A stretch of 38,514 bases of DNA, taken from Calothrix sp. CSU_2_0. GTDB lineage: Bacteria > Cyanobacteriota > Cyanobacteriia > Cyanobacteriales > Nostocaceae. Both the position numbers and the translations under genes were made by a program. The stretch is from contig JAAUPE010000061.1 of assembly GCA_012034595.1 (NCBI GenBank), positions 1-38,514 on the forward strand, given 5' to 3'. A model generated the notes under the pieces. The model saw only the letters and a program-made list of their open reading frames with translations, was not told the DNA's origin and did not search any database. Shown here in pieces: positions 27,533 through 37,569 of the stretch. How positions within the stretch are numbered: position 1 is the stretch's first letter; the number at the start of each line of letters is the position of its first letter.

Positions 27533-29767
27533 TTATTTTTCATCGCCACCCAAAGCAATTGTTTTCCCATCTGGACTAAAACTTAAAGCAAAAATCCAAC
27601 CCATTTTCGGATATAAAGTTTTTCGGAAACGACCATCTAGACTCCAAAGTTTTACTGTTTTATCACTACTACCAGAGGCTATTATTTTGCCATTGGGACT
27701 GAAACTTATCCCATAAACTGGGGCATTATGACCATGTAGGGTTTGTAATAAATTACCATTTAGGCTCCAAATTTTCACTGTTTTATCATCACTAGCAGAA
27801 GCTATTATCTTACTATCTGGACTAAACTTGACTTTCCTAACAGTAGCATTATGATTATTTAAAGTTTTTAGTAAGCGACCTTCAATACTCCAAATTTTCA
27901 CTGTTTTATCATCACCAGCAGAAGCAATCATCTTATTATCTGGACTAAAATCCACACTGGAAACACGCGCTGTATGACTCTTTAATGTTTTTAGCAAAGT
28001 ACCATCAGATTTCCATAACTTGATAGTTTTATCACTACTACCAGAGGCTATTATCTGACCATCTGGACTAAAACTCACATCCCATACTTTAGAACCTGAA
28101 CCTTTATCTTGAAATCGATTTCGCTCTTGGGCTTCGTTGACTGCCTGCTTAAGTAAACTCAAAGTGTCATTGTTTATATCTTTGTTTGTTTCCTTAGTTA
28201 GCAATGATTTTTGCCCTGCTTTGACAGTCGCCAATAATGCTCCAACTTGATCGTTGGATAAAATAAGTGCTTTAGCTTCAGAATTCGCTGCCTTAATTTG
28301 AGAATTCCGTTCCTTCTCTAGAGCAATTTTGACTTGTTCATTCTGAAAACTTGCTACTATTATTGCTCCAATTAAAGATATTGCGAGAATGGCAGAACCA
28401 ATGCTAATTTGCCATTTAGCTTTGCGTTGAGCCTGTGCTAAAACATAATTTGCTTGCCTTTGTGCCTCTAAAGCTTTTCTTTCCGCCTCTAACGCAATTT
28501 GGTCTTCGCGTTTATCCAACGCCTGACTAGCGGTTAAATATCTAGAATCCTCATTACTCAAACTTTTTCCATCCGCCCAATTCAAAGCATCTTGTAACGC
28601 TTGTCCGCGCAGTAATCGAGATTCATCCTGATAATTACTTTCAACCCAAGCTCGAAAGCTTTCCGAATAAGGGCGTAGTTTAGTTAACTCTTTTTCTACC
28701 CAATTTGCATTAAAAATATACTCATATATTCTGTTATAAACCTTTAATTTATTCTGTTGTTGAACCACCAAACCAGTTAGACGAAATTTCATGTATTCCA
28801 TACTATCATCAGCAGCAATATTCCCCAAAAGCAATATTTGCTGATACCAACCTAAAAAACGCCCAGCAACTTGTTCTCCTAAAAGCATCCTATCTCTTAT
28901 TGTTCTCAAATGCGCTGGTTCATCTTGTGATTCCCAATTATCAATAATGCATCTTATTATTAGCTTTTCTAATCCTGAAACTTTCATATCTGTAGGAATA
29001 AGCTTGCTAATTTTCTGAGTTAAAAATGGTTGTCCACCAGTCCAATCTAAAATTTCTTTTATTATTAATTCAGGATTACTTACTTTTCCTGACAAGCCTT
29101 GAATTAATGGTTCAACTTCATGTATTTGAAAACCATTTAATTCTATCGCTCGACCAATGTTAAAGGGGGTAAGACTTCTATCTTTAATCAAAATAGAAGG
29201 TGTTCCTACTCCTAATAGGGCAAATGAAAGACGTTTATATCCAGCCCGATCTACACGCTGATTATAAAAATACCTTATCAAAGCAAAAAAATCATCACTG
29301 GAAAAGTTTAAACTAAGAACACTATCAATTTCATCAACAAAAATCACAATTTGTTGAGAAATTTCCACCAACAACACCTCATCGATAAAATCTCCCAATC
29401 GCTGCACTGGTGAAAGATTATCTCTTTCCTTCCACCAACTACGTAAATTAAACTTGCCTGCAAGCTCAAAACTACTTACCAAACTCCGCACAATTCCCGC
29501 ATACCATTGTTCTGGAGTAAGATGCTGACTCCCAATACTTGTTAAATCGATCGCAGCACAAGCAATACCTTCATCCTGCAATCGCTTCATTGTCTGCACT
29601 CGCAAACTCGATTTTCCCATCTGTCGGGAATTCAATACGTAACAAAATTCCCCAGCTTTCAATGCAGCATACAAATCATCATCAGCTTGACGCTTGACAT
29701 AGCTGGGAGCATCAACAGGCAAACTTCCACCAACTTGATATTCATAAGCTGGGTTTGCTGGATTCAT
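27533..29767 (-). CDS. AAA-like STAND ATPase with TM segment and WD40 repeats, N-terminal half
   Basis: A 744-residue frame. An AAA-like ATPase domain comes first, with P-loop NSRQMGKSS (Lys52), Walker [10 protein letters not shown] (140-148) and [10 protein letters not shown] coiled coil rich in Glu, Ala and Gln (about 415-450) leads to one transmembrane helix (about 452-473, [19 protein letters not shown]), then a helical linker and five WD40 units. The stop at 27533 follows an A5 run. Adding one A there and one at 27438-27443 (A7 for A6 in the coding sense) continues the WD40 frame into the next entry, for about 1170 residues in all. It is a predicted membrane-anchored sensor, third gene of the Trypco1 cluster, 136 bases after the trypsin-TIR gene. 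Confidence 0.85.
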   Translation of the reverse strand: MNPANPAYEYQVGGSLPVDAPSYVKRQADDDLYAALKAGEFCYVLNSRQMGKSSLRVQTMKRLQDEGIACAAIDLTSIGSQHLTPEQWYAGIVRSLVSSFELAGKFNLRSWWKERDNLSPVQRLGDFIDEVLLVEISQQIVIFVDEIDSVLSLNFSSDDFFALIRYFYNQRVDRAGYKRLSFALLGVGTPSILIKDRSLTPFNIGRAIELNGFQIHEVEPLIQGLSGKVSNPELIIKEILDWTGGQPFLTQKISKLIPTDMKVSGLEKLIIRCIIDNWESQDEPAHLRTIRDRMLLGEQVAGRFLGWYQQILLLGNIAADDSMEYMKFRLTGLVVQQQNKLKVYNRIYEYIFNANWVEKELTKLRPYSESFRAWVESNYQDESRLLRGQALQDALNWADGKSLSNEDSRYLTASQALDKREDQIALEAERKALEAQRQANYVLAQAQRKAKWQISIGSAILAISLIGAIIVASFQNEQVKIALEKERNSQIKAANSEAKALILSNDQVGALLATVKAGQKSLLTKETNKDINNDTLSLLKQAVNEAQERNRFQDKGSGSKVWDVSFSPDGQIIASGSSDKTIKLWKSDGTLLKTLKSHTARVSSVDFSPDNKMIASAGDDKTVKIWSIEGRLLKTLNNHNATVRKVKFSPDSKIIASASDDKTVKIWSLNGNLLQTLHGHNAPVYGISFSPNGKIIASGSSDKTVKLWSLDGRFRKTLYPKMGWIFALSFSPDGKTIALGGDEK

Positions 29768-29903
29768 TTGCTAACCTCCAGATGAAACTACTTTACAGAT
29801 GGGATGGATAATGCTACAAGCTAATACAGATCGGTTAAACATTTCTTTATTCTCTCTGCGTCCTCTGCGTCTTGGCGGTTCATAAAAAAATTACTATATT
29901 GAG

Positions 29904-32042
29904 CTATAAGCGATCGCGAAAATATTGACGGTACAAATCGCAACGTGGTGTAACATCGTTACCTTGGAGATGTACCAAACCCATACTCAGCAATTGAAAG
30001 CATTGTATCGAATCCAACCTGATTGGTGTTATCGTTGTCACAATCCTTTTAAAAGCAGTGGCTAAATCTGGACGCTGTTCCAGGTTCCACAAGTGACGAC
30101 GCAAATGGTCTCCGTAAAGTCCAGCTTCGGTTGGTGCTGTTTGTAAAAGTTCGTTGAGGGTATTATCTCGTCGAGCAATGCGATACATGGCAACCCTAAC
30201 TAAAAATGGATGTCCTCCCACCATTGCCATTAATTGCTCAACTTCGGTATGACTCCAGTTAAGTCCATGTCGTCGTGCTAAATCCTGTACTTGCTCTGGG
30301 TTCAATTCCGGTAATTCAATCGGTAAACCCACGTTAAACGGCGATTGATTGATATTCATGGGAATATAAACTTCGGTGGAATGCACCACTACCAACCGCA
30401 GTTTTTTCCAAATATCCCGGTTTTTTGCTTCTTCATGCCAAGCACGTAACAACCCAAAAAAATCAGCCGCAATTTCGGGATGTTGAAAGACTAAATCGAC
30501 TTCATCTAAACCCAAAACTAGGGGTTGATTGATTTCCGTCAATAAATATTCTTCAAAATAAGCAGTGCAATTATCTTTACTACCAAAAATCTCATCCCAG
30601 TAATCTGCTAATTTATTGCTTAATTTCAACCTACGTCCAATACTGGCAGAAAACCACCGCAAAAATTGGTCTAAATCTGTAAAAACCTTGCCATCAGCTA
30701 ATTGAAAACTCAAAGGAACAGTCAGACAACCATTTTGTGAAGCATGGTAAAGAATTCTTGCCATGAGGGAGGTTTTACCCATTTGTCGAGGAGCTTTAAT
30801 CCGAATCAAAGAACCCGGTTTAATAATTGCCTCAAAACAGCGTTCCTCAATACGATCGCGGTTTACATAAAATGCTGATGCTAAATCAACTTGTCCCTCT
30901 GGTAATTCGGGTTCAGCAACAGGAAAAGGTGGATTTTCTAAGCTTTCGACAATTTGCTGTGCTGCGATCGCTTCTTCTGTGGGAGCAAGATATATGGTAT
31001 CCTGATTTTCCTCAGCGAGTAGGGTCAAAACCTCTTGTAAAATCTTGCCAGTGTCAACAGAAGACTTCCATTCCCGTTGTTGAATTTGATTTAAATAACC
31101 CCGCAAATCGTAATTTAATGGTGAACTTAAGGGGAAATTAACGCGAATCGGTAAAATACCAGGTTTCTTTTCTGGACGTAAATCCTGTAATTGCTTTGCT
31201 CGTCGAACTTCCTCCGTCACCATTTCGCTGGTTGCTGATTTTGGTGACAAAAGCAAGAGAAAATAATCGCAACTTTCCAATTCCCTATCTATACGCTGTG
31301 CCCAATTTTCCCCCAAACGAATGCTTTCCCCTGCCATAAAAGCTTGATGTCCAGCATTTGCGATCGCTTCATAGAAATTTTGTGCCAAACTTAAATCTGG
31401 GTCTTCGCTGCGATAACTAATAAATACCCTTTTAATCTCACTTGCTGGAAGTGGTGGGATAACAGCTTGAATATTGATAAACTGAGAAAAATTAGACCAT
31501 TGTTGACTAATAGTCGATAAAGGAATAGCCAAAGCACCATCAATATTATCGTAAGCTGCGATCGCGCCAATTACTTGCTGAGTTTCCGCATCAAACACAG
31601 GAGAACCACTATAACCCCCTTGAACCTGTTGGGAATTTGCTTTAACCCGCAACCGTAACATGGGTAAATTGCTAAATTCCAACTGAGGATTCACATCAGT
31701 AATAGTCCCATCAATCGACGCACCTTGGGGAAAATCCAAACGTCCATAACCCACAGACAAAAACCTGTCCATCGGTTGAAATTCTAAAGATAAAGGAACC
31801 GCATCACCTCGATAATTAGGTAACTTCAAAACCGCAAAATCATCGCAATTTCGATTCCCCAAATAAACCAACTCCACAGCTTCCCCATTTACCCGCACAT
31901 TTTCCCAACCATCAATCTCCTCAACCACATGAGCGCAAGTGATTAAATGTCCTTCCTGCGACACAAAAAAACCCGTACCCCTAACCTCACCATCAGGAGT
32001 CGATATTGCCACAGTACAAGCTTTAACTAAATCCCAACTCAT
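29904..32042 (-). CDS. trypsin-like protease-TIR-STAND ATPase fusion
   Basis: A 712-residue protein with three modules. (1) A trypsin-like serine protease, residues 5-190, with His38 (TCAHVVE), Asp67/68 (CDDFAVLKL) and Ser145 (GGYSGSPV). (2) A TIR domain, 203-340, from RVFISYRSED, with Glu278 in SEMVTEEVRRA at the WxxxE-like position of TIR NADases. (3) A STAND/AAA-like ATPase from about 385, with P-loop APRQMGKTS (Lys423) and Walker B LVLGLDEVD (Asp513). This is the composition of predicted bacterial apoptosis or immunity proteins. It has no signal peptide, so it should be cytoplasmic. It lies 78 bases after the Trypco1 gene on the same strand. Whether the TIR is an active NADase or only an adaptor is open. 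Confidence 0.92.
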   Translation of the reverse strand: MSWDLVKACTVAISTPDGEVRGTGFFVSQEGHLITCAHVVEEIDGWENVRVNGEAVELVYLGNRNCDDFAVLKLPNYRGDAVPLSLEFQPMDRFLSVGYGRLDFPQGASIDGTITDVNPQLEFSNLPMLRLRVKANSQQVQGGYSGSPVFDAETQQVIGAIAAYDNIDGALAIPLSTISQQWSNFSQFINIQAVIPPLPASEIKRVFISYRSEDPDLSLAQNFYEAIANAGHQAFMAGESIRLGENWAQRIDRELESCDYFLLLLSPKSATSEMVTEEVRRAKQLQDLRPEKKPGILPIRVNFPLSSPLNYDLRGYLNQIQQREWKSSVDTGKILQEVLTLLAEENQDTIYLAPTEEAIAAQQIVESLENPPFPVAEPELPEGQVDLASAFYVNRDRIEERCFEAIIKPGSLIRIKAPRQMGKTSLMARILYHASQNGCLTVPLSFQLADGKVFTDLDQFLRWFSASIGRRLKLSNKLADYWDEIFGSKDNCTAYFEEYLLTEINQPLVLGLDEVDLVFQHPEIAADFFGLLRAWHEEAKNRDIWKKLRLVVVHSTEVYIPMNINQSPFNVGLPIELPELNPEQVQDLARRHGLNWSHTEVEQLMAMVGGHPFLVRVAMYRIARRDNTLNELLQTAPTEAGLYGDHLRRHLWNLEQRPDLATAFKRIVTTITPIRLDSIQCFQLLSMGLVHLQGNDVTPRCDLYRQYFRDRL

Positions 32043-32120
32043 TTAATTTTAGATTTTAGATTTATTTATTCTCTCCCCGTCTCTGCGTCTCTGCGTGACA
32101 CAAACTCTTAATTCCTTAAA

Positions 32121-32504
32121 TTACCCTTGCTCCTCCCCCTGGGAAACCTGCGATCGCAACAAACCATCCCTCTCCCCAGCCAAATTCCAAGTAATCTTCA
32201 CCTTTAACGAAGCTTGCCCAGTAGATTCCACCACATAAACCGAACCCTTAGCAGTAAAATTCACCCCAAACTCAACTTCCGCACATACAGGTTGAGATTC
32301 CTTCTGCAAAGCTTGAAAAGCCTGCGTAATCGGACGACAACCACGTATAATCAAATCTTTAACAGCACCAAAACTACCATCCACCTTCTCTATCGGTAAA
32401 TCACCAGGAGAAGAGACTCGTCCAACAGACATATCCGGTACTTCCACAGCGACTAAAATAGTCTTGCCGTCTCCTGCGTCTAGTTCAATTAGTTTACGTG
32501 CCAT
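32121..32504 (-). CDS. Trypco1 (trypsin-co-occurring domain, CU044_2847 family) protein
   Basis: A 127-residue protein matching the trypsin-co-occurring domain 1 family: KLIELDAGDGKTILVAVEVP at the start, then LIIRGCRPITQAFQALQK and VCAEVEFGVNFTAKGSVYVV, then a KVKITWNL strand. The family was named because it neighbours trypsin-like proteases in predicted bacterial conflict systems, exactly as here (the trypsin-TIR-STAND gene follows 78 bases downstream). It is thought to be a small beta-rich adaptor or protease substrate; that role is not proven. It is the first gene of the cluster, so the promoter should lie in 32505-32713. Confidence 0.88.
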   Translation of the reverse strand: MARKLIELDAGDGKTILVAVEVPDMSVGRVSSPGDLPIEKVDGSFGAVKDLIIRGCRPITQAFQALQKESQPVCAEVEFGVNFTAKGSVYVVESTGQASLKVKITWNLAGERDGLLRSQVSQGEEQG

Positions 32505-32713
32505 GATTTTATTTACAAATTATTTGCAAATTATTTGCAAGTGATTATTCTTAATAAAGAGTAAGGCAAATTGTATATACAGTAACCTGATTGATGTATC
32601 CGAGCCAAGGATCAGTCTGTAGCAGGAGGGCAAATTGCAGAAACATACCAGGATAATGATATAAATAAAACTTATTTATCGTAATTTTCTTTCAAACCTA
32701 TACTTTTAACTAA
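32505..32713. promoter_or_regulatory. divergent promoter region of Trypco1 cluster and histidine kinase
   Basis: About 210 AT-rich bases separate divergent starts. A direct repeat AATTATTTGCA occurs twice in tandem near 32517-32538, just upstream of the Trypco1 start. AAATTGCAGAAAC and GATATAAATAAAA near 32640-32670 could be kinase-side promoter elements. These are weak matches by eye. Confidence 0.3.
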
Positions 32714-33814
32714 ATGACTTCCCCGACATTTCACTCAGACAAAATCCTAGTTGTTGACGATTCCCCAGATAACGTATTTCTCATCAAAACCATTTTGGAG
32801 GAAGAAGGTTACACGGTTAGTACAGCCGAAAATGGTGTCACAGCTTTAGCAAAAATAGAAGAATCTAGCTTTGATTTAGTATTGTTGGATTTGATGATGC
32901 CGGGGATGGATGGATACGAAGTTACACGTCGTGTCCGAGAAAACAAGGAACTGCGGTTTATGCCAATTTTGCTGATAACCGCCCATGATTCCCCCAATGT
33001 GGCACAGGGATTAGATTTGGGAGCAGATGATTTTATCCGCAAACCTGTGACAGTCGATGAATTAATGGCAAGGGTGCGTTCTTTGTTACGTCTCAAGCAC
33101 AGTATTGACGAACGCGATGAAATTGCTAAACAGCGTGAAGATTTTGTCTCCCGTCTAACTCACGATTTACGCACTCCACTAGTTGCTGCGGAAAGAATGC
33201 TGGAATTATTGCAGCAGGGAGCTTTAGGGGAACTCTCAACCCAAATGAACGAAGTTATCGGTATTATGGGGCGTAGTAATAGCAATTTGCTAGCGATGGT
33301 AAATACCTTACTCGAAGTGTACCGTTTTGAAGCTGGACGGAAAACTCTAGCATTTCAACCTGTAAACCTGTACCAACTACTGGGAGAAGTCGTAGGTGAA
33401 TTGACAGCTTTAGCACAATCGAAGGGATTAACGGTAAATCTAGATGCTGTGGAGGAGACAAATGCATGTGTGGTAAATTGCGATCGCTTGGAACTGAATC
33501 GTTTATTTACCAATTTGGTTGGTAATGCCATCAAATTTACCGATAAAGGTGCAGTCACTATTCATATAACTCCCGCAAGCAGTAACAATCAATTTGTGAG
33601 GGTAGAGATTAAAGACACGGGTATGGGAATTCCTCCTGAAGAACAAGCAAATTTGTTTGAAAGGTTTCGTCAAGGAAGTCACAAACGTCAAGGGAGTGGT
33701 TTGGGGTTATATCTTTCCCGTCGCATTGTGGAAGCACACAAAGGCACTATTCAAGTCAAGTCAGAGGTTGGTAAAGGTAGTACGTTTATCATTGATTTAC
33801 CAGTTCAGCAATAA
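32714..33814 (+). CDS. response regulator-histidine kinase hybrid
   Basis: A 366-residue protein with a CheY-like receiver at the N-terminus (residues 10-125; phospho-acceptor Asp59 in LVLLDLMMPG, Lys110 in RKP). A HisKA dimerisation domain follows (phospho-His150 in RLTHDLRTPL), then an HATPase domain with the N-box LVGNAIKFTD, DTGMGIPPEEQ and GSGLGLYLSRRIVEAHKG. There is no membrane segment and no PAS or sensor domain. The receiver is N-terminal, so the kinase is probably controlled by another kinase acting on its receiver. It is cytosolic. Its target is unknown. It is divergent from the Trypco1 cluster. Confidence 0.93.
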   Translation: MTSPTFHSDKILVVDDSPDNVFLIKTILEEEGYTVSTAENGVTALAKIEESSFDLVLLDLMMPGMDGYEVTRRVRENKELRFMPILLITAHDSPNVAQGLDLGADDFIRKPVTVDELMARVRSLLRLKHSIDERDEIAKQREDFVSRLTHDLRTPLVAAERMLELLQQGALGELSTQMNEVIGIMGRSNSNLLAMVNTLLEVYRFEAGRKTLAFQPVNLYQLLGEVVGELTALAQSKGLTVNLDAVEETNACVVNCDRLELNRLFTNLVGNAIKFTDKGAVTIHITPASSNNQFVRVEIKDTGMGIPPEEQANLFERFRQGSHKRQGSGLGLYLSRRIVEAHKGTIQVKSEVGKGSTFIIDLPVQQ

Positions 33815-33930
33815 TTAATTTTTTGATTGTTGAATTCTAAGTTTTTAATCTTAACTTGTTAATCTAACTTCCCGCTCCAATTGCCATATCATATCAATAT
33901 TATCAAGCTTGCAGGATAAGGAATAATATC

Positions 33931-35307
33931 ATGTCATCTCAAATACTAATTAGCGATGTGCCCAGTAAGCAGCGTCAATACTTTCGTACAGGTGCAACTA
34001 AAAATATTGATTTTCGTATTACCCAACTTCAAACTCTAAAAAAAGTAGTAATTGAGAATGAAAATGCAATTATTGAAGTATTAAAAGCCGATTTAAATAA
34101 ACCGCTATTTGAAGCTTATACTTCCGAATTTTCCTCTGTCATTCAAGAAATTAATTATGCACTAAAAAATATTAAAAATTGGGTGAAAGCGAAAAAAGCG
34201 GCAATTCCTATTTTCATTTTACCAGCATCCGCGCAAATAATTCCCGAACCTTTAGGAGTAGCTTTAATTATTGGACCTTGGAATTATCCTTTTACACTAA
34301 ATTTGGTGCCATTAATTGGTGCGATCGCATCTGGGAATTGTGCTGTTGTCAAACCTTCTGAATTTGCACCCCACACCTCAAATTTAATTGCGGAAATAAT
34401 TTCTAAAAATTTCCCTCCAGAATATATATCAGTAGTTGAAGGAGATGTTGAAGTTAGTAAGCAATTACTCCAAGAAAAATTCGATCGCATCTTTTTTACA
34501 GGTAGTACAGCTACAGGTAAAATTATCATGGCAGCAGCAGCAAAACACTTAACACCTGTAACTTTAGAATTGGGTGGAAAAAGTCCTTGTATTGTTGACA
34601 CCGATATTGATTTAGAAGTTGCTGCACGTCGAATTGCTTGGGGGAAATTTTATAATGCTGGACAAACTTGTATAGCCCCAGATTATGTTTTAATTAAACG
34701 GGATATTAAAGCAGAATTTTTACAAGCTATAGAAAAGTGTATTCAAGAATTTTATGGAGAAAACCCCACAAATAGCCCAGATTATGCTCGGATAATCAAT
34801 CAAAAGCAATTCTCTAGAGTCGCTAATCTAATACAAGGTGATATTCGCATTGGTGGTGAAACAAATGCTGACGAACTCTACATATCTCCAACAGTAATTG
34901 ATAACGTCAGTTGGGAAGATGCAATTATGCAGGAAGAAATTTTTGCTCCGATTCTTCCTATAATCGAATATGAAGATATTAACGATGTCATCGATAAAAT
35001 TAATTTGCGTCCTAAACCATTAGCTTTATATCTATTTTCTAAAAATAAAAAATTACAGAAAAAAATACTCTGTGAAACTTCCTCTGGAGGAGTATGTATT
35101 AATGATGTGATTAAACAGGTTTCTGGATCAACTTTAGCCTTTGGTGGTGTGGGTGATAGTGGAATTGGGAGCTATCATGGAAAAGCAAGTTTTGATACTT
35201 TTTCCCATTACAAAACTGTAGTCAATAGACCATTTTTCTTAGATTTAAAAGTATTATATGCTCCTTATGAAGGGAAGTTAGATTTGTTGAAAAAACTCTT
35301 AGGTTGA
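33931..35307 (+). CDS. aldehyde dehydrogenase family protein
   Basis: A 458-residue NAD(P)-dependent aldehyde dehydrogenase of the short, class 3-like type. The catalytic set is Asn118 (GPWNYPF), Glu213 (LELGGKSPC) and Cys247 (GQTCIAPDY), with GSTATGK for the nucleotide and the EEIFAPILP motif. It lacks a signal peptide. The C-terminus has a hydrophobic SHYKTVVNRPFFLDLKVLYA segment, as in membrane-associated fatty-aldehyde dehydrogenases, so a long-chain aldehyde is a plausible substrate, though this is inference. Confidence 0.93.
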   Translation: MSSQILISDVPSKQRQYFRTGATKNIDFRITQLQTLKKVVIENENAIIEVLKADLNKPLFEAYTSEFSSVIQEINYALKNIKNWVKAKKAAIPIFILPASAQIIPEPLGVALIIGPWNYPFTLNLVPLIGAIASGNCAVVKPSEFAPHTSNLIAEIISKNFPPEYISVVEGDVEVSKQLLQEKFDRIFFTGSTATGKIIMAAAAKHLTPVTLELGGKSPCIVDTDIDLEVAARRIAWGKFYNAGQTCIAPDYVLIKRDIKAEFLQAIEKCIQEFYGENPTNSPDYARIINQKQFSRVANLIQGDIRIGGETNADELYISPTVIDNVSWEDAIMQEEIFAPILPIIEYEDINDVIDKINLRPKPLALYLFSKNKKLQKKILCETSSGGVCINDVIKQVSGSTLAFGGVGDSGIGSYHGKASFDTFSHYKTVVNRPFFLDLKVLYAPYEGKLDLLKKLLG

Positions 35308-35479
35308 TAAATAACATTCATCGAATTTATACCTAAATAAACTGGAGCATTAATGTTCAGTAACCAGGACAGGGCAAACATAATATAGAGCGATCGCAAT
35401 AGTCTTATTTCCAATGCCCCATACCCAAATGTAAATTTCCGTGTAAAATCTAATATTGCTACCATATAAATAAGGTTCT

Positions 35480-36596
35480 ATGGACGTTTTAGAACTCAAA
35501 CGCGAAATTGAAATGTTGTCTAGTCGCCTGGGTAAGACTCAGGACTATCTTTGACATCCCCGCACTCACAGCCAAAATTCGAGATTTAGAGCAAATTTCT
35601 GCACAGCCTGATTTTTGGGACGATCGCATTCAGGCACAGCAAGTAATGCAAGAGCTTGACGAAATGAAAGCACATCTTTCACAGTACCAACAGTGGCGAT
35701 CGCATTTGGAAGACAGCAAAGCAGTATTTGAACTGTTGGAATTAGAATCTGATGAAGGATTACTCAAAGAAGCTGAATCAACTATCACCAAGCTGAATCG
35801 TGAACTCGACCAGTGGGAGTTAGAACAACTGCTTTCTGGTCCCTACGATAAAGAAGGAGCCGTGTTATCGATTAACGCTGGTGCTGGTGGTACGGATGCC
35901 CAAGACTGGGCAGAAATGTTACTGCGAATGTACACTCGCTGGGCAGAACACCACAACTACAAAGTCACATTAGTAGAAGAATCCGAAGGTGACGAAGCTG
36001 GAATTAAATCTGTAACTATCGAAGTAACCGGACGCTATGCTTACGGTTATTTACGCTCGGAAATGGGTACTCATCGTTTAGTCAGGATTTCGCCCTTTAA
36101 TGCCAACGGCAAGCGGCAAACAAGCTTTGCTGGGGTAGAAGTCATGCCACAAATTGACAGCAGCGTCCAACTAGATATTCCAGAAAAAGATTTGGAAATA
36201 ACTACATCGCGATCGGGTGGTAAAGGTGGGCAAAACGTCAACAAAGTCGAAACAGCAGTGCGTGTAGTTCACCTGCCAACAGGTCTTGCTGTACGCTGTA
36301 CGGAGGAACGCAGCCAACTACAAAATAAAGAAAAAGCCCTTACCCGTTTAAAAGCTAAACTACTGGTAATTGCCAGACAACAACGAGCCAAAGAAATTGC
36401 CGAAATTCGCGGTGACGTTGCTGAAGCATCTTGGGGTAATCAAATCCGTAACTACGTCTTCCATCCGTATCAATTGGTCAAAGATTTACGTACCAATTTA
36501 GAAACCACAGCGATTGATGATGTGGTAAACGGTGAACTTGACCCATTTATTCAATCCTACCTACGTCAAGAAAATCAGTTGGTTGAGACTGTTTAA
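35480..36596 (+). CDS. prfB: peptide chain release factor 2, with programmed +1 frameshift
   Basis: RF2 releases peptides at UGA and UAA. Translation starts at the ATG at 35480 ([20 protein letters not shown]), with AAGG just upstream. It runs to an in-frame TGA at 35552-35554 in the classical slippery context CTT-TGA-C, with AGG placed upstream (CAGGACTATCTTTGAC). A +1 shift continues into [20 protein letters not shown]. The decoding tripeptide SPF (RISPFNANG) and the catalytic GGQ ([13 protein letters not shown]) are present. The total is about 371 residues. A reading that begins at 35508 would miss the true N-terminus. The frameshift is autoregulatory: low RF2 lets ribosomes pause at UGA and shift. 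Confidence 0.97.
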
Positions 36597-36643
36597 TTGG
36601 GGATTGGGGATTGGGAATTGGGGATTGGGGATTGGGGATTGGG
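36597..36643. repeat. GGGGATT tandem repeat
   Basis: About seven tandem copies of the heptamer GGGGATT (one GGGAATT) begin right after the prfB stop codon. It is another STRR with its own unit. Confidence 0.85.
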
Positions 36644-36816
36644 CAACTGACTTACACCAGCAAGTTCTCTTTGCGACTCCGCGACTGTGCGATCGCAAAG
36701 TCTTTATTTTATTCCCCAATTCCTTTTCTCCCTACTGTTGCCAGCATGGCATGTTTACTTTCGATCAACTGTTACAGTATTAAGAGGGTTTGTTATCAAA
36801 TCATTATCATTTATTT

Positions 36817-36972
36817 ATGAGTAATTCTTCTTCAACCGAGCCAAAACCAACTTACGTCAAGCTTGCGATGCGGAATATGGTGCAAAAGCGCTTAACGTCG
36901 CTCAAGCACTTTGCTCTGACAACTGTAGGCATATTAGCGGTTTTAGTAGGACTTGCTTACCTAACTCGCTAA
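36817..36972 (+). CDS. DUF3285 small membrane protein
   Basis: A 51-residue protein: MSNSSSTEPKPTYVKLAMRN, then MVQKRLTSLKHF, then a hydrophobic helix ALTTVGILAVLVGLAYLTR that would cross a membrane. It matches the short cyanobacterial DUF3285 family, found next to prfB and ybeY in other cyanobacteria. The ATG at 36817 is preferred over an upstream TTG (36790), which adds unconserved residues. The function is unknown. Confidence 0.85.
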   Translation: MSNSSSTEPKPTYVKLAMRNMVQKRLTSLKHFALTTVGILAVLVGLAYLTR

Positions 36973-37035
36973 AAAACCTGACTAAAAAATTATCAAAATA
37001 ATTCTTCCTCGTGCCGATCGATTGTGTGAGGTGTG

Positions 37036-37569
37036 ATGCTACTCGAACTTTACGTAGAAAATATATTTGAAGAGCGTTCCCAGTCTGACATTTTAGATAC
37101 TGGGAATCCTGAAGCTGGAATTTCATCTGAGACTTGGGATGATTGGTTTAAAACTTGGTTGCAAGAACTAGAAGCAAATCTTCCACCTGCTGCCAGTTAT
37201 GAAATTGGATTACGTTTGACTGATGATGCAGAAATTCAGGAATTAAATTCTCAATATCGTCACCAAAATAAACCAACCGATGTATTAGCTTTTGCAGCAT
37301 TAGAAGTTAATTTTCCTCAACTTGATAATTTAATTGATTCAACACCGTTATATCTAGGTGATATAATTGTTTCTATAGATACAGCAACACGACAAGCTCA
37401 ACAGCAAAGTCATAAGCTATCAACCGAGCTGGCTTGGTTGTCTGCACATGGGTTACTGCACCTATTGGGTTGGGACCATCCGGATGATGAATCTTTGAGT
37501 CTAATGTTAGAACAGCAAGTAAAATTGCTGAGGACAATAGGTATTTCTATTGACATACTAGATTTTTAG
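37036..37569 (+). CDS. ybeY: endoribonuclease YbeY (rRNA maturation factor)
   Basis: YbeY takes part in 16S rRNA 3'-end maturation and ribosome quality control. The zinc-binding motif HGLLHLLGWDH, with its three His, is near residue 140. NKPTDVLAFA and YLGDIIVSIDTA are the other conserved blocks. The length is 177-178 residues, with a cyanobacterial N-terminal extension (ELYVENIFEERSQSD). GTG at 37033 and ATG at 37036 are adjacent; I use the ATG, with GAGGTG upstream. It sits in the conserved order prfB, DUF3285, ybeY, dgkA, trpG. Confidence 0.95.
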   Translation: MLLELYVENIFEERSQSDILDTGNPEAGISSETWDDWFKTWLQELEANLPPAASYEIGLRLTDDAEIQELNSQYRHQNKPTDVLAFAALEVNFPQLDNLIDSTPLYLGDIIVSIDTATRQAQQQSHKLSTELAWLSAHGLLHLLGWDHPDDESLSLMLEQQVKLLRTIGISIDILDF

